From Alteromonas sp. C1M14 (GTDB lineage Bacteria; Pseudomonadota; Gammaproteobacteria; Enterobacterales; Alteromonadaceae): a stretch of 64,000 nucleotides of DNA. How positions within the stretch are numbered: position 1 is the first letter of the stretch; each line of letters begins with the position of its first letter. The translations under genes were made by a program, and so were the position numbers. Positions 37,910 to 47,025 of the stretch are shown here, in pieces. The stretch lies in NCBI RefSeq assembly GCF_018860965.1, contig NZ_JAHKQF010000011.1, forward strand, positions 62,001 to 126,000, in the 5' to 3' direction. Below the pieces are notes generated by a model. That model was not told the DNA's origin. It ran no database searches and worked only from the letters and a program-made list of their open reading frames with translations.

Positions 37910-37955
37910 AAAAGCCCAACAAAGGCAGCGTTTGTTGGGCTGTGTTTTTTTAACC
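37910..37955 (-). terminator. Strong terminator after siderophore receptor gene
   Basis: AGCCCAACAAA pairs with TTTGTTGGGCT around GGCAGCG, flanked by A-rich and T-rich runs on the two sides. It lies between the receptor stop at 37966 and the convergent spacing upstream of the isoaspartyl peptidase gene. It reads well on both strands. Confidence 0.75.
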
Positions 37956-37965
37956 GAGTGAACGA

Positions 37966-40110
37966 TTAAAAGTCGACTTTTACTTTTAATGCCACGGTAC
38001 GTGGCTCGCCAATTCTTATGCCTCCAGAAGAATCGGCTGCGGCCCAATACTCTTTGTCGAACAGGTTGTCCACCGTACCGATTAGCGTAATGGGAATATC
38101 ATTGACTTTGGTGGTGTAGCTACCGCCACCATATACGATGGTGTATGAAGGTAACTCCCAGTAATTGTTAGCGTCTAATGTGGTTCTACCGTGATACTTT
38201 GCACCTAGGTTAACCGTTAAACCAGGTACGGTTGCTACATTGTAGTTGGTTTGTAAGCTAAATTGAGATTTTGGCGTACCGGCTACTCTGTTACCTACCG
38301 TACTATCACTGGTTTTATCGTATTCTGTATCTAGTAGCATGGCTTCACCATACAGGGCTAAATTCTCAGTAATATCCACGGCAGCACTAAATTCGAGCCC
38401 TTGATAAATACTGATCCCTTCTTGTACTAAATAATTATCTTCTGTGACTAAGGTTGCGCCGCGCTCTATACGAAAGAGTGCTGAGGTCAATGACCAACCA
38501 TCGCCGGAGGTTTTCATACCCAATTCGTACTGTAAGCTTTCTAAGGGGGCTAACAGCTCATCGGCATTTTCATAGCTATCGCCGACGGTAGAGGTTTGCC
38601 CTTCAATGGATTCAACATAGCTGGCGTAATAGGTGGTGTCAGCATTCGGCTTAAACATCAATGCGAAAGTGGGAGTAATGGCCGTATCATCATAGTGATC
38701 GTGGCTAGAAAAGTACTCACTTGGTGTATGTTCAATACCATTAGAACGCACGCCTACCAACGCTTCCCATTCGTCGCTAAGTTGAATGAAGTCACTCACA
38801 AAAACAGAATCTTGGGTGTCAATCCAGGCAACACGAACATCTTTTTGTAAATCGGCTGAATAAGTGGGTAAATCCACATCATTGAATAGGTTGTCTATGC
38901 CGTAGTCATAGGTGACTAAGCGACCGTATTCCCCTCCGTCGTTACGGTAAGTGGTGGCTTTTTGGTGGGATGCACCAATCACAATATTGTGAGTAATGCT
39001 GCCGGTTTGAACGTCACCGCTTAATATGCCCTGCAGCTGGGTGTACGCAACATCGAAATATTGTTCATATAAATTGGCCTCAAAATCCCCTTCACTATTT
39101 AGTAAGTAGTCGAGATTCTTTACCCAGCGAGTCTCATTTTTTGAGTAATCATAATCAATATGTGCTACCCAGTTATCATTAATGGTCCAGTTCAAACTGG
39201 TTAGAGCAATGATATTTTTATATTTATCGAATGTACCGTCTACGGCCAAATTGCGGGTACCGCTAACTGTATCTGGCAGTGAGTCTGTGCTATCTAACGA
39301 GTTGTAGAGATAGGTCCAAGAGTCTTCGACCAATCGATCATTGTAAATAAGATCCACTGTCCAGACTAAAGAGTCTGTGAGGTTGGCATCAAAGGCTAAA
39401 GATGCGGTTTCTCGATCAATACTACCGCCATCAATATAAGTGTCGCCTTGTTCTTTGACCAAGTTAATTCTAACGCCGTAATCGTCATTCTCACCAAAGC
39501 GTGTGCTAGCATCGACGTGGCCACTTAATAAAGTGTCACTACGAAAACCAATATTTGCACTAACAAAGTCACCCGTGGCTCTTTTGGTTTCATAGTTAAC
39601 AATCCCGCCGGGAGCGGCCATGCCATACATAAAGCCGGTAGAACCTTTCAATAAGGTAACCTGTTCGAAGGCTTCGTATGGCAGTTCGCCACTAAAGCTG
39701 TTAACAGACAACCCATTAACTTTAAAACTTTGGGTATAATCCAAGGACAAACCTCGAACACGCAGGGTATTTCCAAAAGCACTATAGGCACTGCCATCTA
39801 CCGAAACCGAAGCTTCACGGCTAAATAAGCTATCAAGGGTATTTACCTGACGTATTTCCATATCCTCTAACGAGATAACATCCACAGAAAAGGGGGTATC
39901 TAGCACCGAGCGATTGCCTAGAGCGCCGCCATTGTTTTCGGTGTTGAGTTCATTAATTTTATGTCCAACGACACTAATCACTTCAAGACTGTCTTCTGTT
40001 TTTTCATCGCTGTCATCAGCGGCAAAAGAGGAAAAGCTGCTTAGCATTAAAGCGGCAGAACAGGCGAGGGTGAGTTGACTTTTCTTGAAGGCAAGCCGCG
40101 AATTATCCAT
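37966..40110 (-). CDS. TonB-dependent siderophore receptor
   Basis: Outer-membrane receptor of 714 residues. The signal peptide ends near SSFSSFAAD. A TonB box-like EVISVVGHKIN is followed by a plug with DTPFSVDVISLEDM, TLRVRGLSLDYTQSFKVNGL and VTLLKGSTGFMYGMAAPGGI, typical of ferrichrome/hydroxamate-type receptors, and a barrel ending in VALKVKVDF. I chose the second ATG (40110), which has GGAG seven bases upstream. A Fur-box palindrome lies about 100 bases upstream, so iron control is likely. The siderophore is not deducible. It is a single-gene unit with its own terminator. Confidence 0.9.
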   Translation of the reverse strand: MDNSRLAFKKSQLTLACSAALMLSSFSSFAADDSDEKTEDSLEVISVVGHKINELNTENNGGALGNRSVLDTPFSVDVISLEDMEIRQVNTLDSLFSREASVSVDGSAYSAFGNTLRVRGLSLDYTQSFKVNGLSVNSFSGELPYEAFEQVTLLKGSTGFMYGMAAPGGIVNYETKRATGDFVSANIGFRSDTLLSGHVDASTRFGENDDYGVRINLVKEQGDTYIDGGSIDRETASLAFDANLTDSLVWTVDLIYNDRLVEDSWTYLYNSLDSTDSLPDTVSGTRNLAVDGTFDKYKNIIALTSLNWTINDNWVAHIDYDYSKNETRWVKNLDYLLNSEGDFEANLYEQYFDVAYTQLQGILSGDVQTGSITHNIVIGASHQKATTYRNDGGEYGRLVTYDYGIDNLFNDVDLPTYSADLQKDVRVAWIDTQDSVFVSDFIQLSDEWEALVGVRSNGIEHTPSEYFSSHDHYDDTAITPTFALMFKPNADTTYYASYVESIEGQTSTVGDSYENADELLAPLESLQYELGMKTSGDGWSLTSALFRIERGATLVTEDNYLVQEGISIYQGLEFSAAVDITENLALYGEAMLLDTEYDKTSDSTVGNRVAGTPKSQFSLQTNYNVATVPGLTVNLGAKYHGRTTLDANNYWELPSYTIVYGGGSYTTKVNDIPITLIGTVDNLFDKEYWAAADSSGGIRIGEPRTVALKVKVDF

Positions 40111-40207
40111 TGAGTGCTCCATATTTTTACAAAGGAAGTGAACTGCAATTAACGTTATTATGTTTTTGGTCTAGTCATGCAGATGTTGAAAAACGGGCAG
40201 GATAATA

Positions 40208-40228
40208 CACCAAATGATAATCATTACC
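40208..40228. promoter_or_regulatory. Fur box upstream of siderophore receptor
   Basis: AATGATAATCATT (40213-40225) is a perfect 13-base palindrome matching the core of the Fur consensus GATAATGATAATCATTATC; flanking bases match less well. It fits iron-repressed expression of the receptor gene. Confidence 0.8.
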
Positions 40229-40323
40229 AATTGCGTTTACATGTTCTCTACAAAAAGTGGTATGGCGGGGAGGCAAAGGGCAGGACGTGAGGTTAATACA
40301 CACCGCACGCCCTAGCGGCCAGA

Positions 40324-41760
40324 TTAGGGTTGTCTTTCTCCGTTTTTATAGTTATTTTCGCTGGTTTTGATGCCGTTTTCATAAACTAGGCGTTTACCGT
40401 CTCGGGCACCATTTTTGCGCTCTTCGAATAAGGTCAGTGCGCCATTATCGGCAAAGGCATATTGAGGGCCGTCTAATTTGCCGTTTTTATAATGTAAATC
40501 AAAAATCCTATAACCTTGAAGGTTATAGCCGAGCCAGCGTTCCACTTTGTGGCCTTGTTGGTACGTGCCATGCCAAATGCGGTTACCGTCTTTTTCTACC
40601 CAAGCGCCGTCTTTTTTACCTTGGTTGTACATGCCAAAGGTTTCTTTGTTTCCATCGCTATCGAACGCGGCATATTCGCCGTGTTTTGTTCCATCGACAT
40701 AGTGCTCTGTAACAATGAGCGCTTGGGTATCACGGTTTTGTACGGTACGTACCCCATCTAAATTTCCCGAATTTGAATAGGTTTCTAGAATAATATCGCC
40801 ATCTGAATTGGTGTCGCGCCACTGGCCTACTTTAACACCGTTTTTGTACATGCCCTTTATGGCTTCATTGCCTTCATCGCCTTCGCTGTACATACCATTT
40901 CGCTTACCATCGGACATATTTTCAATAATAGAAAACCCTTCATGGTAAAGGCGTTGTTGGCCTTCTTTGCCGTAGTGATTCACTTCTTTTAGTGAGATCA
41001 ATTGACCCTCTTCCTTGCGCTCTCGTTTCACCAGTATATAAGGGAGGTTGGCAGTGGGATAAAATCCACGATGCGGATCCCGTACCCCAGCTGCAATAAA
41101 CGTTTTCACTTCGCCCAGTTCCCATGTGGTTTCTTGCAAGCCTGAGGGATAACCATCGATATCGATGGGTACGGTTTCTTGGCGTAGCACACCTTCGGTG
41201 GTCCATTCTCTTTCTTTGACAAACTCACCGTTTTCAGTCCGCTGGGTTTCACGCACTAATACCCCGTCGCGGCTCCAGCGTTTGGTGGTGAGGACTTCTT
41301 TGTTCTGTTTATAATGGGTGGTCGCATTAAGGGCGCCGTTGTCGTAATACTGTTTGGCAACGCCATCTCGTTTACCATTTATGTAAGGGACTTCCTCTTG
41401 CAAGTAGCCCTTTTTATTGCGCATTTCTGCTCGGCCATTAAAGCCGTCGCCTAAATGATAAAGTACCCGTGATAACAGCCCTAGTTTTCGTTCTTCTGCC
41501 ACTTGTGTACCGGTAAAGGTACCCCGAGCAATAACGGGTTTAGTGCTTTGAAAGGTAACGATTAACTCGCCGGCTTCATCAAACACCGGAAGGGTATATA
41601 CGCCATCATCATTGGGCTGAACATCGCTTTCGTAGTGGTAGCGATAATTGATTTCATTTTTCGTGGGGCTTAAATTTACGTCCAAGTATTCAGTGGCGCT
41701 AAAGGCCACCATGGGGAACGCCCAAATAACGATCAAGCTGTATTTTAATAAGGTTTTCAT
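40324..41760 (-). CDS. Secreted MORN-variant (YwqK-like) repeat protein
   Basis: Encodes 478 residues with a signal peptide (LIVIWAFPMVAFSATEYL). The body is a long series of MORN_2-type repeats, seen as YYDNGALNATTHYKQNKE, MYKNGVKVGQWRDTNSDG, MYNQGKKDGAWVEKDGNR and YQQGHKVERWLGYNLQGY. Such repeats occur in YwqK-family proteins and are thought to form extended beta structures. Annotation pipelines often call them antitoxins, but nothing here supports that. It starts directly after the lipoprotein gene stop (no gap), so the two are translationally linked. Function unknown. Confidence 0.75.
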   Translation of the reverse strand: MKTLLKYSLIVIWAFPMVAFSATEYLDVNLSPTKNEINYRYHYESDVQPNDDGVYTLPVFDEAGELIVTFQSTKPVIARGTFTGTQVAEERKLGLLSRVLYHLGDGFNGRAEMRNKKGYLQEEVPYINGKRDGVAKQYYDNGALNATTHYKQNKEVLTTKRWSRDGVLVRETQRTENGEFVKEREWTTEGVLRQETVPIDIDGYPSGLQETTWELGEVKTFIAAGVRDPHRGFYPTANLPYILVKRERKEEGQLISLKEVNHYGKEGQQRLYHEGFSIIENMSDGKRNGMYSEGDEGNEAIKGMYKNGVKVGQWRDTNSDGDIILETYSNSGNLDGVRTVQNRDTQALIVTEHYVDGTKHGEYAAFDSDGNKETFGMYNQGKKDGAWVEKDGNRIWHGTYQQGHKVERWLGYNLQGYRIFDLHYKNGKLDGPQYAFADNGALTLFEERKNGARDGKRLVYENGIKTSENNYKNGERQP

Positions 41761-43950
41761 TTATTCACCGCCTGTGGGTAAATCAGAAAACGTCACATTA
41801 AACTCATGGTCAATGGGTTGATCAATGATGACAGCGGTTTGTACGGTTTTGGGTACCCCGGCAATGCGCAAGGTGTTATTAGGAAACAAAACAGCCTTAA
41901 CTGGAGTAGACGGAGATACCACCTCTTCTTTGTCTAAGGGCATTAGGCTAAGGGCTTTGCCTTTGGCATCCAAAAAGCGATAAACAGCAAAAATATCCCC
42001 CACCGTGTTGAAGTTTTCATCGTGTGACAAGGCATCCATTGGCACTACCCAGGGAGTCGATTCATTGAACGGAAATGAGGTAGTCTTCCAAGCGCGGGTT
42101 TTTGCACAAGACAGGGACACTTTTCGCTCGCCTAAACCATAAAAGTACTGTCTTACTCCATCTTCAGTTTGCAGTAATAATGCCCTTGGGTGGTCAAAGC
42201 TATTTTTATCTTCACCCGCTGCAAAAATTAATGGTGAGCCGGCTTCTTCCGCCTTTGGTGAAAGGGTTGCTGAACAAAAATCAATTTGTGATTGCCCCAG
42301 CGTTAGTTTTAGTTGGCCGTGTTTAACACGGGTTGAGGTCATGCTTTCTAGGTTTGTATCGGGCGGGTTATGTTCAAACAGGTAGGATGTTTGCGGTTCG
42401 ATATTGGGGTTAAAACGTTTTGCGTCGTCGGTATAAAACGTGATTTGTTGCGTCGCCACAGGCTTATCTACGGCGCGTTCTAAAACAAAGCTTAGCGACG
42501 AGGGAAATTCGTCACCACGCATCAACACGCGGTAGGCTTCTTCATAAGGGCTTGCCTGATAGCGCATATTGCTTTCTTCGGCAGTAAGCCACTGGGGCGC
42601 TTCAGGATAAGCCCGAAATTGCACTTCGATGGATTGCTGCTTTGATAAGTTAAAGAAAAGGCGGTCTTTTGCTTGTCCTTTAAAGGTAAGTGCATAAACG
42701 TTGCTATCCTCGGTGGGCGTAATATCGATGGTTATGCCTTTATCACTAAAGTGGCCGGTGTGGTCGTCATTCAATGGCACATCTACCAGGAAGGAAGCGT
42801 CTGGGTACCAAGCAACTTGGGTTTTTACGCTGCCCACGGTGTCGGTGATATCGGATAAATCTCCTGGGCCGGTAAAGCGAATTTGGGTGGTGCTTATTTT
42901 TCCAGTTTCTTTGTAGTTATTGTAAGAGTAGGTCTCGCTCAGTTGAGAAGGAGACGTTATTAACTGACCACTTATATCAAAAATTTGTGGCTCGCTAATG
43001 ACTACCTTACCTAAAGAACCATCCTTGTTTACCGCATGAGTTAGCTCTAAAGACAACTCACCGTCGTCTATTTCCACGATACCATCTCGTTGACTAAAAA
43101 CCTTGCTAGCATCGCTAATGGGGGCAATTTTTGTGGTTGGTGTTGAGTCTGTTATTTCTGTCCACCTATTCGACCATTGAGATCGCATCACGGGTAAATA
43201 GGCGATATGTCCATCATCAACCTTGTTGATGACTTCTGTTGAACGCAGAACAATTGCCTTGCCTTGAATGGTTTTTTCGATATTGGTGGTGACAACCTGA
43301 TTCACTATCCATCCAGACGCGCGCTCTACCTGTGCCAGCCCTGCGACCTGGTCACTACCTGATTTGCCTTCAAAGCTAACCCAAATATCACTATCGGTTA
43401 CTTTTGTAACGGTAAAGGTAACCTCGGGAATGCCTTTGAAGTCGCCGCTAGTTTGCCACCCTTTCTCGGGGCTTAACGATACGGTGAGGTTAGGTTGACT
43501 GATTTGATCCATCATACTTCCCAAACTGCCGCCTAGGACTTTTTGTAGATTATCTTTTAGGCTTTGTTGCTGGCTATTCACATCAATCAGGGCACCGGTT
43601 TCGCTGTTAATAATCATGTCGACACCGGCAGACATTTGGGTTAGTAAAGCCGGAGGAAGCCCCTCAGCTTCTGCGGTGCTAAATTTTTGCGAGTCTATGC
43701 TCATGTCTAAACGGTGAGGCTCAATATGCAGTGTTAAACGGTCATCTTGCAGGTCGTTTACCTTATATTCCGCGTAGCTATTAACGTGAAAATCTTGTGA
43801 GTTGATTTCTGGGGAAGATAATTCCACTGCCTGAATTCTATTGTATAAACGGTGCTCTCCTATGTCGGGATTAAAGACCACATGATCATTCGTGCATCCG
43901 GTGAGTAAAAGCAGAACTGAAACCGTGAAGAAGGTGATATATGAACGCAT
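41761..43950 (-). CDS. Large lipoprotein of unknown function
   Basis: Encodes 729 residues with a lipoprotein signal: MRSYITFFTVSVLLLLTGC, with the lipobox Cys at residue 19. The mature part is Ser/Thr/Asp-rich, alternates hydrophobic and polar residues as in beta-sandwich domains, and lacks membrane helices. No family is recognised. The residue after the lipidated Cys is Thr, not Asp, which favours outer-membrane delivery. It is the first gene of a pair with the MORN-repeat protein. A surface-exposed or periplasmic assembly with that protein is plausible, but untested. Confidence 0.65.
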   Translation of the reverse strand: MRSYITFFTVSVLLLLTGCTNDHVVFNPDIGEHRLYNRIQAVELSSPEINSQDFHVNSYAEYKVNDLQDDRLTLHIEPHRLDMSIDSQKFSTAEAEGLPPALLTQMSAGVDMIINSETGALIDVNSQQQSLKDNLQKVLGGSLGSMMDQISQPNLTVSLSPEKGWQTSGDFKGIPEVTFTVTKVTDSDIWVSFEGKSGSDQVAGLAQVERASGWIVNQVVTTNIEKTIQGKAIVLRSTEVINKVDDGHIAYLPVMRSQWSNRWTEITDSTPTTKIAPISDASKVFSQRDGIVEIDDGELSLELTHAVNKDGSLGKVVISEPQIFDISGQLITSPSQLSETYSYNNYKETGKISTTQIRFTGPGDLSDITDTVGSVKTQVAWYPDASFLVDVPLNDDHTGHFSDKGITIDITPTEDSNVYALTFKGQAKDRLFFNLSKQQSIEVQFRAYPEAPQWLTAEESNMRYQASPYEEAYRVLMRGDEFPSSLSFVLERAVDKPVATQQITFYTDDAKRFNPNIEPQTSYLFEHNPPDTNLESMTSTRVKHGQLKLTLGQSQIDFCSATLSPKAEEAGSPLIFAAGEDKNSFDHPRALLLQTEDGVRQYFYGLGERKVSLSCAKTRAWKTTSFPFNESTPWVVPMDALSHDENFNTVGDIFAVYRFLDAKGKALSLMPLDKEEVVSPSTPVKAVLFPNNTLRIAGVPKTVQTAVIIDQPIDHEFNVTFSDLPTGGE

Positions 43951-44219
43951 AAAATTCCGTTATTTAGCTATATGAGAAGTGCGATATGAAAAACGCGAGG
44001 TGTCAAAGAAGGTGGTGAGTCAATACCGACGCTAGCCACAAATGAATGCTAAGATGATGGTGTAAAGCGCATTCCTTTAGTCGTGTTAGGCAAAGGCTCA
44101 CTAAAACGAGGACATTATGGTATCAGTGGTGAGTTTGCAAATAAAGGGCTGAGCGCGCACCTAAGATAGCGTTAACGCAAAACCCTTTTATATGCGGTTA
44201 ATTTACAGTGACGAACAGG

Positions 44220-45677
44220 CTAGTTTTTGGCTTTTTTGTCCGATGCTTTTTCCAGATCAGGCGCTCTGTTGTCGTTGCCTTCAGTCGCTGCATCTTCGCT
44301 ATTGCCGTCTTCTTCGCTGCGAGTTTCATTACTTCTAAAATCGAAGCTATCCTTGTCTGTTTTCAGGTTCACATATTCTTGGCTTACACCAATATTGGCG
44401 GTAAGTACGGTAAGAAACTCTGTGTTTTGACAGCACTCTTTGATGAGATCTTCTAGGTCGGTAAGTTCTTCGCCTTCAAGAAAGTAGAGGCTTTGCGCTA
44501 ACTCTTCAATTTCTTTAGATAGCAAAGTTCTGCCTGCTTCCGAGTAAGGTTTCTCTACTTCAGCGCGCTTACTTTCTAGGTATTGTTTAACGGTATCTTT
44601 TGTGGGTAACGACCCAAGAATTAAAGCAAGGGTGACAAATCCGGCATTGTCAGTACTTGCCAGAGATTCCGATTTTGTCCGGTACAAAAGCAACCCTAAT
44701 AAAAGCCACGCCGCATCAGAAATTTGAAATTCTTTAGTTTCATCAGACGAGAAAGGAGCCCCTTCGGCTTTTAATAAACGTAGTAGATCTTTTTTGTAAT
44801 GTTCAATGAGATCTAATGCACGAAGTTCCATTACGCCAATACCAAAGTTGCGCGTGCCTAGCCCTTTTACAATATCCAGTATTTCAAAAAACACTTCGTT
44901 CTTTTTAACCACATCAATCAGTTCTTTTTGCTTGCTGTCTTTGGCTTCGAAGCCCTCATGATAGTGTTTAAAGAACAGGGAGATAAACGATTTTCCCTCA
45001 CTACCATTTTTTATGATGGTAGTGCCTTTTTGATTGGCTGCGTGTTGCTCGATAAAGCGCAGGACGTCGCGAAATGCCGAGTTCTGAAAGCTTTCTTCGA
45101 TGGTTTTTACCAGGTGTGCTAGTTTTTCTTCTAGCTTTTCTTGCAATGCCTCTTTTCTTTTTTCTAACTTATCTGACAAATCCTGATTGGTTGGGCGCTT
45201 GTTAAAAACGTTCCACAGATAATTATCTCCATAAGTGAGCTGGCCGCCCCTTTCTAATTCTTTCGCAAACAAGATCACTGCCGCACACGCCCGTTTAGCA
45301 TCGATAATCGACTGGTTTAGTGATGAGTTAAGTCTGGAGACTTGCTCAACCTGCGCTTCCATCATTTTGACTTGTTCTCTGATGGAGTCGTTTTCTTGAA
45401 TCGTTTTTGCCAGCCCGGCAATACGAATTGCTACCATGGCACCAGCAAACCCTAAAGCCCAACCACCTAGGGCGTCAAAAAGCCCTGTATCTTCTTGCGA
45501 TAAATGTGGCTTTAACAGCGCGTCGGGAAGCAATTGCCACTGCACCGTTAACCAAAAAAGCGAAAATGTCACCGCACCAAAAAACAAAGTCCAACCAATC
45601 AGTTCAACTTCATGGCGACTAGATAATGCCTTCTTAAACCAGCTAACCTTACGCTCCTTTACATCCGTCATGCCCAT
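44220..45677 (-). CDS. Membrane-anchored coiled-coil protein, unknown function
   Basis: Encodes 485 residues. Two membrane helices lie near the N-terminus (WTLFFGAVTFSLFWLTVQW and ALGGWALGFAGAMVAIRIAG). A coiled-coil segment follows (IREQVKMMEAQVEQVSRLNS) and then a second helical stretch KLEKRKEALQEKLEEKLAHL. The rest is helical, and the tail is acidic and disordered (EDGNSEDAATEGNDNRAPDL). The start overlaps the upstream stop by one base (TAATG), so it is coupled to the YbjN-like gene. Divergent to it is the double-AAA+ protease. I do not recognise the family. The topology suggests a membrane platform or sensor with a large cytoplasmic domain. Confidence 0.65.
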   Translation of the reverse strand: MGMTDVKERKVSWFKKALSSRHEVELIGWTLFFGAVTFSLFWLTVQWQLLPDALLKPHLSQEDTGLFDALGGWALGFAGAMVAIRIAGLAKTIQENDSIREQVKMMEAQVEQVSRLNSSLNQSIIDAKRACAAVILFAKELERGGQLTYGDNYLWNVFNKRPTNQDLSDKLEKRKEALQEKLEEKLAHLVKTIEESFQNSAFRDVLRFIEQHAANQKGTTIIKNGSEGKSFISLFFKHYHEGFEAKDSKQKELIDVVKKNEVFFEILDIVKGLGTRNFGIGVMELRALDLIEHYKKDLLRLLKAEGAPFSSDETKEFQISDAAWLLLGLLLYRTKSESLASTDNAGFVTLALILGSLPTKDTVKQYLESKRAEVEKPYSEAGRTLLSKEIEELAQSLYFLEGEELTDLEDLIKECCQNTEFLTVLTANIGVSQEYVNLKTDKDSFDFRSNETRSEEDGNSEDAATEGNDNRAPDLEKASDKKAKN

Positions 45678-46780
45678 TATATTCCGTTTTGATCGCTAGT
45701 ATGTTCGCCTTGTTCCAAAATCGCTTCTATGGCCTGTTTTTGTTCGTCGGTAAGGGAACTTAATTTCGATTCTAACGACTTTAACCAAGTACGATTTTCT
45801 ATGGTGGCTTTATGATCATCAATAAGCTTTTTAAGCTGTTTTTCAGCGGCTTTGCTGTCGGTAAGTAAGATGGAAAATAGCTCTTTGTAGGTGCTTTCTG
45901 AAAATTGCAGAATAAACGCCACCATCCGATGTACTTGGGTGGTATGAATGGTGCCTTTACCTAGGGGAATATCGATAGAAATTTTCAATTCACCGTCGGA
46001 AGGATCAAGAGACATGGATAAAAATTTGAATTCAAACTGAAACCACGCCATCACCGAAGCAATCAAGCTGTATTCGGTTTGCTTAAAATCGAATTTATAT
46101 AACCACGGGGTTTCGAATCGCAATAAATCGTCATCAGAGTAATCTATAACAATTTGCAAGCTTTGGTCGGCATTGCGATTGACATAGTTCTCCGTTGAAA
46201 ACCCAAAAATAAAGCGCTTATTTTTTTCATCATGATTGTACTTGTAGTCTTTTTCTTTTAGGTATTGCTGAACCACTTCATCCACACTGCTGGCATTACC
46301 TTGGGCTATCTGTGGTGCTTGTGCAGTGCTTGGGCTTGCCGCAGGCTCATCAGGCATATCTTTAACGGTATCGTGAGCACTTGCCACCAGTTGCATAAGT
46401 AGCTTATCTGCGGTTTCTATAATTTGATTAAACTGGGCAGCAAAGTCGGTGGTTTTTACGTCGGTAGCATCAAAAACAACGGCAAAGCCATCGGTATCGA
46501 TGATAATAACTAAGCCTGAGTCTTCATCTTCTTTCTGAATTTTTTCTTTTTGCTGGGCATGCAGCACTTTCTTAGCCAATCCGGTAAATGGGCCGTCGTC
46601 GTAAATATTAAAAAACAGATGGGCTTTAGCGTCGCTACCATAAACACTGATCGACAAGGGCAAGGTGTGCTCTTGGGCGTGCCGACTGATAGTAAAAGGC
46701 GATTCGGTTTTGACTGACCAGTTTTCGTGTTGTTCAGCGATTTGGCCGAGAAGAACAGAATAATCCTGCATTAAACTCAT
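45677..46780 (-). CDS. YbjN-like (type III chaperone-fold) protein, unknown function
   Basis: Encodes 367 residues, no signal peptide or membrane helix. Two domains are suggested: an N-terminal part (to about 140), then a low-complexity linker (PAASPSTAQAPQIAQGNAS), then residues 160-300 with VVQQYLKEKDYKYNHDEKNK, FLSMSLDPSDGELKISIDIP and MVAFILQFSESTYKELFSIL. The second domain follows the YbjN pattern (YL-x-x-KG-x-x-Y ... LDP-x-DGE-x-x-x-x-I). The similarity is from pattern recognition, so moderate. The ATG has an AGAGGA site. It forms a coupled pair with the membrane coiled-coil gene, divergent from the double-AAA+ protease gene. An adaptor or chaperone role for that protease is a reasonable inference. 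Confidence 0.55.
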   Translation of the reverse strand: MSLMQDYSVLLGQIAEQHENWSVKTESPFTISRHAQEHTLPLSISVYGSDAKAHLFFNIYDDGPFTGLAKKVLHAQQKEKIQKEDEDSGLVIIIDTDGFAVVFDATDVKTTDFAAQFNQIIETADKLLMQLVASAHDTVKDMPDEPAASPSTAQAPQIAQGNASSVDEVVQQYLKEKDYKYNHDEKNKRFIFGFSTENYVNRNADQSLQIVIDYSDDDLLRFETPWLYKFDFKQTEYSLIASVMAWFQFEFKFLSMSLDPSDGELKISIDIPLGKGTIHTTQVHRMVAFILQFSESTYKELFSILLTDSKAAEKQLKKLIDDHKATIENRTWLKSLESKLSSLTDEQKQAIEAILEQGEHTSDQNGI

Positions 46781-47025
46781 AACTCATTCCTCTTAAACTT
46801 GGACGTGCATGTAAGTGATTGCTGATGGGAATATATAAACCCGAAAGGACCAAGCTAGCGGGAATAATAGATTCATTAAACGCAAAAAATAACCATAATT
46901 CAAACTATTAAAAGTAAGCAGGTTATATTGAATAATACCTTATATTGCGGGTAAAACTGTAAAATACGGCCGTGGCGTGACACTATACGCTCTTTTCCAC
47001 TATCCCTTGATGAAGGATCGCCTCT

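Noticed and set aside
40324-41760. Antitoxin of a toxin-antitoxin pair (YwqK label)
   Set aside because: The protein has a signal peptide and its partner is a large lipoprotein; nothing resembles a toxin.
44208-44456. Plus-strand frame over the end of the coiled-coil membrane gene
   Set aside because: It overlaps the acidic tail of a clear gene and has no start signal.
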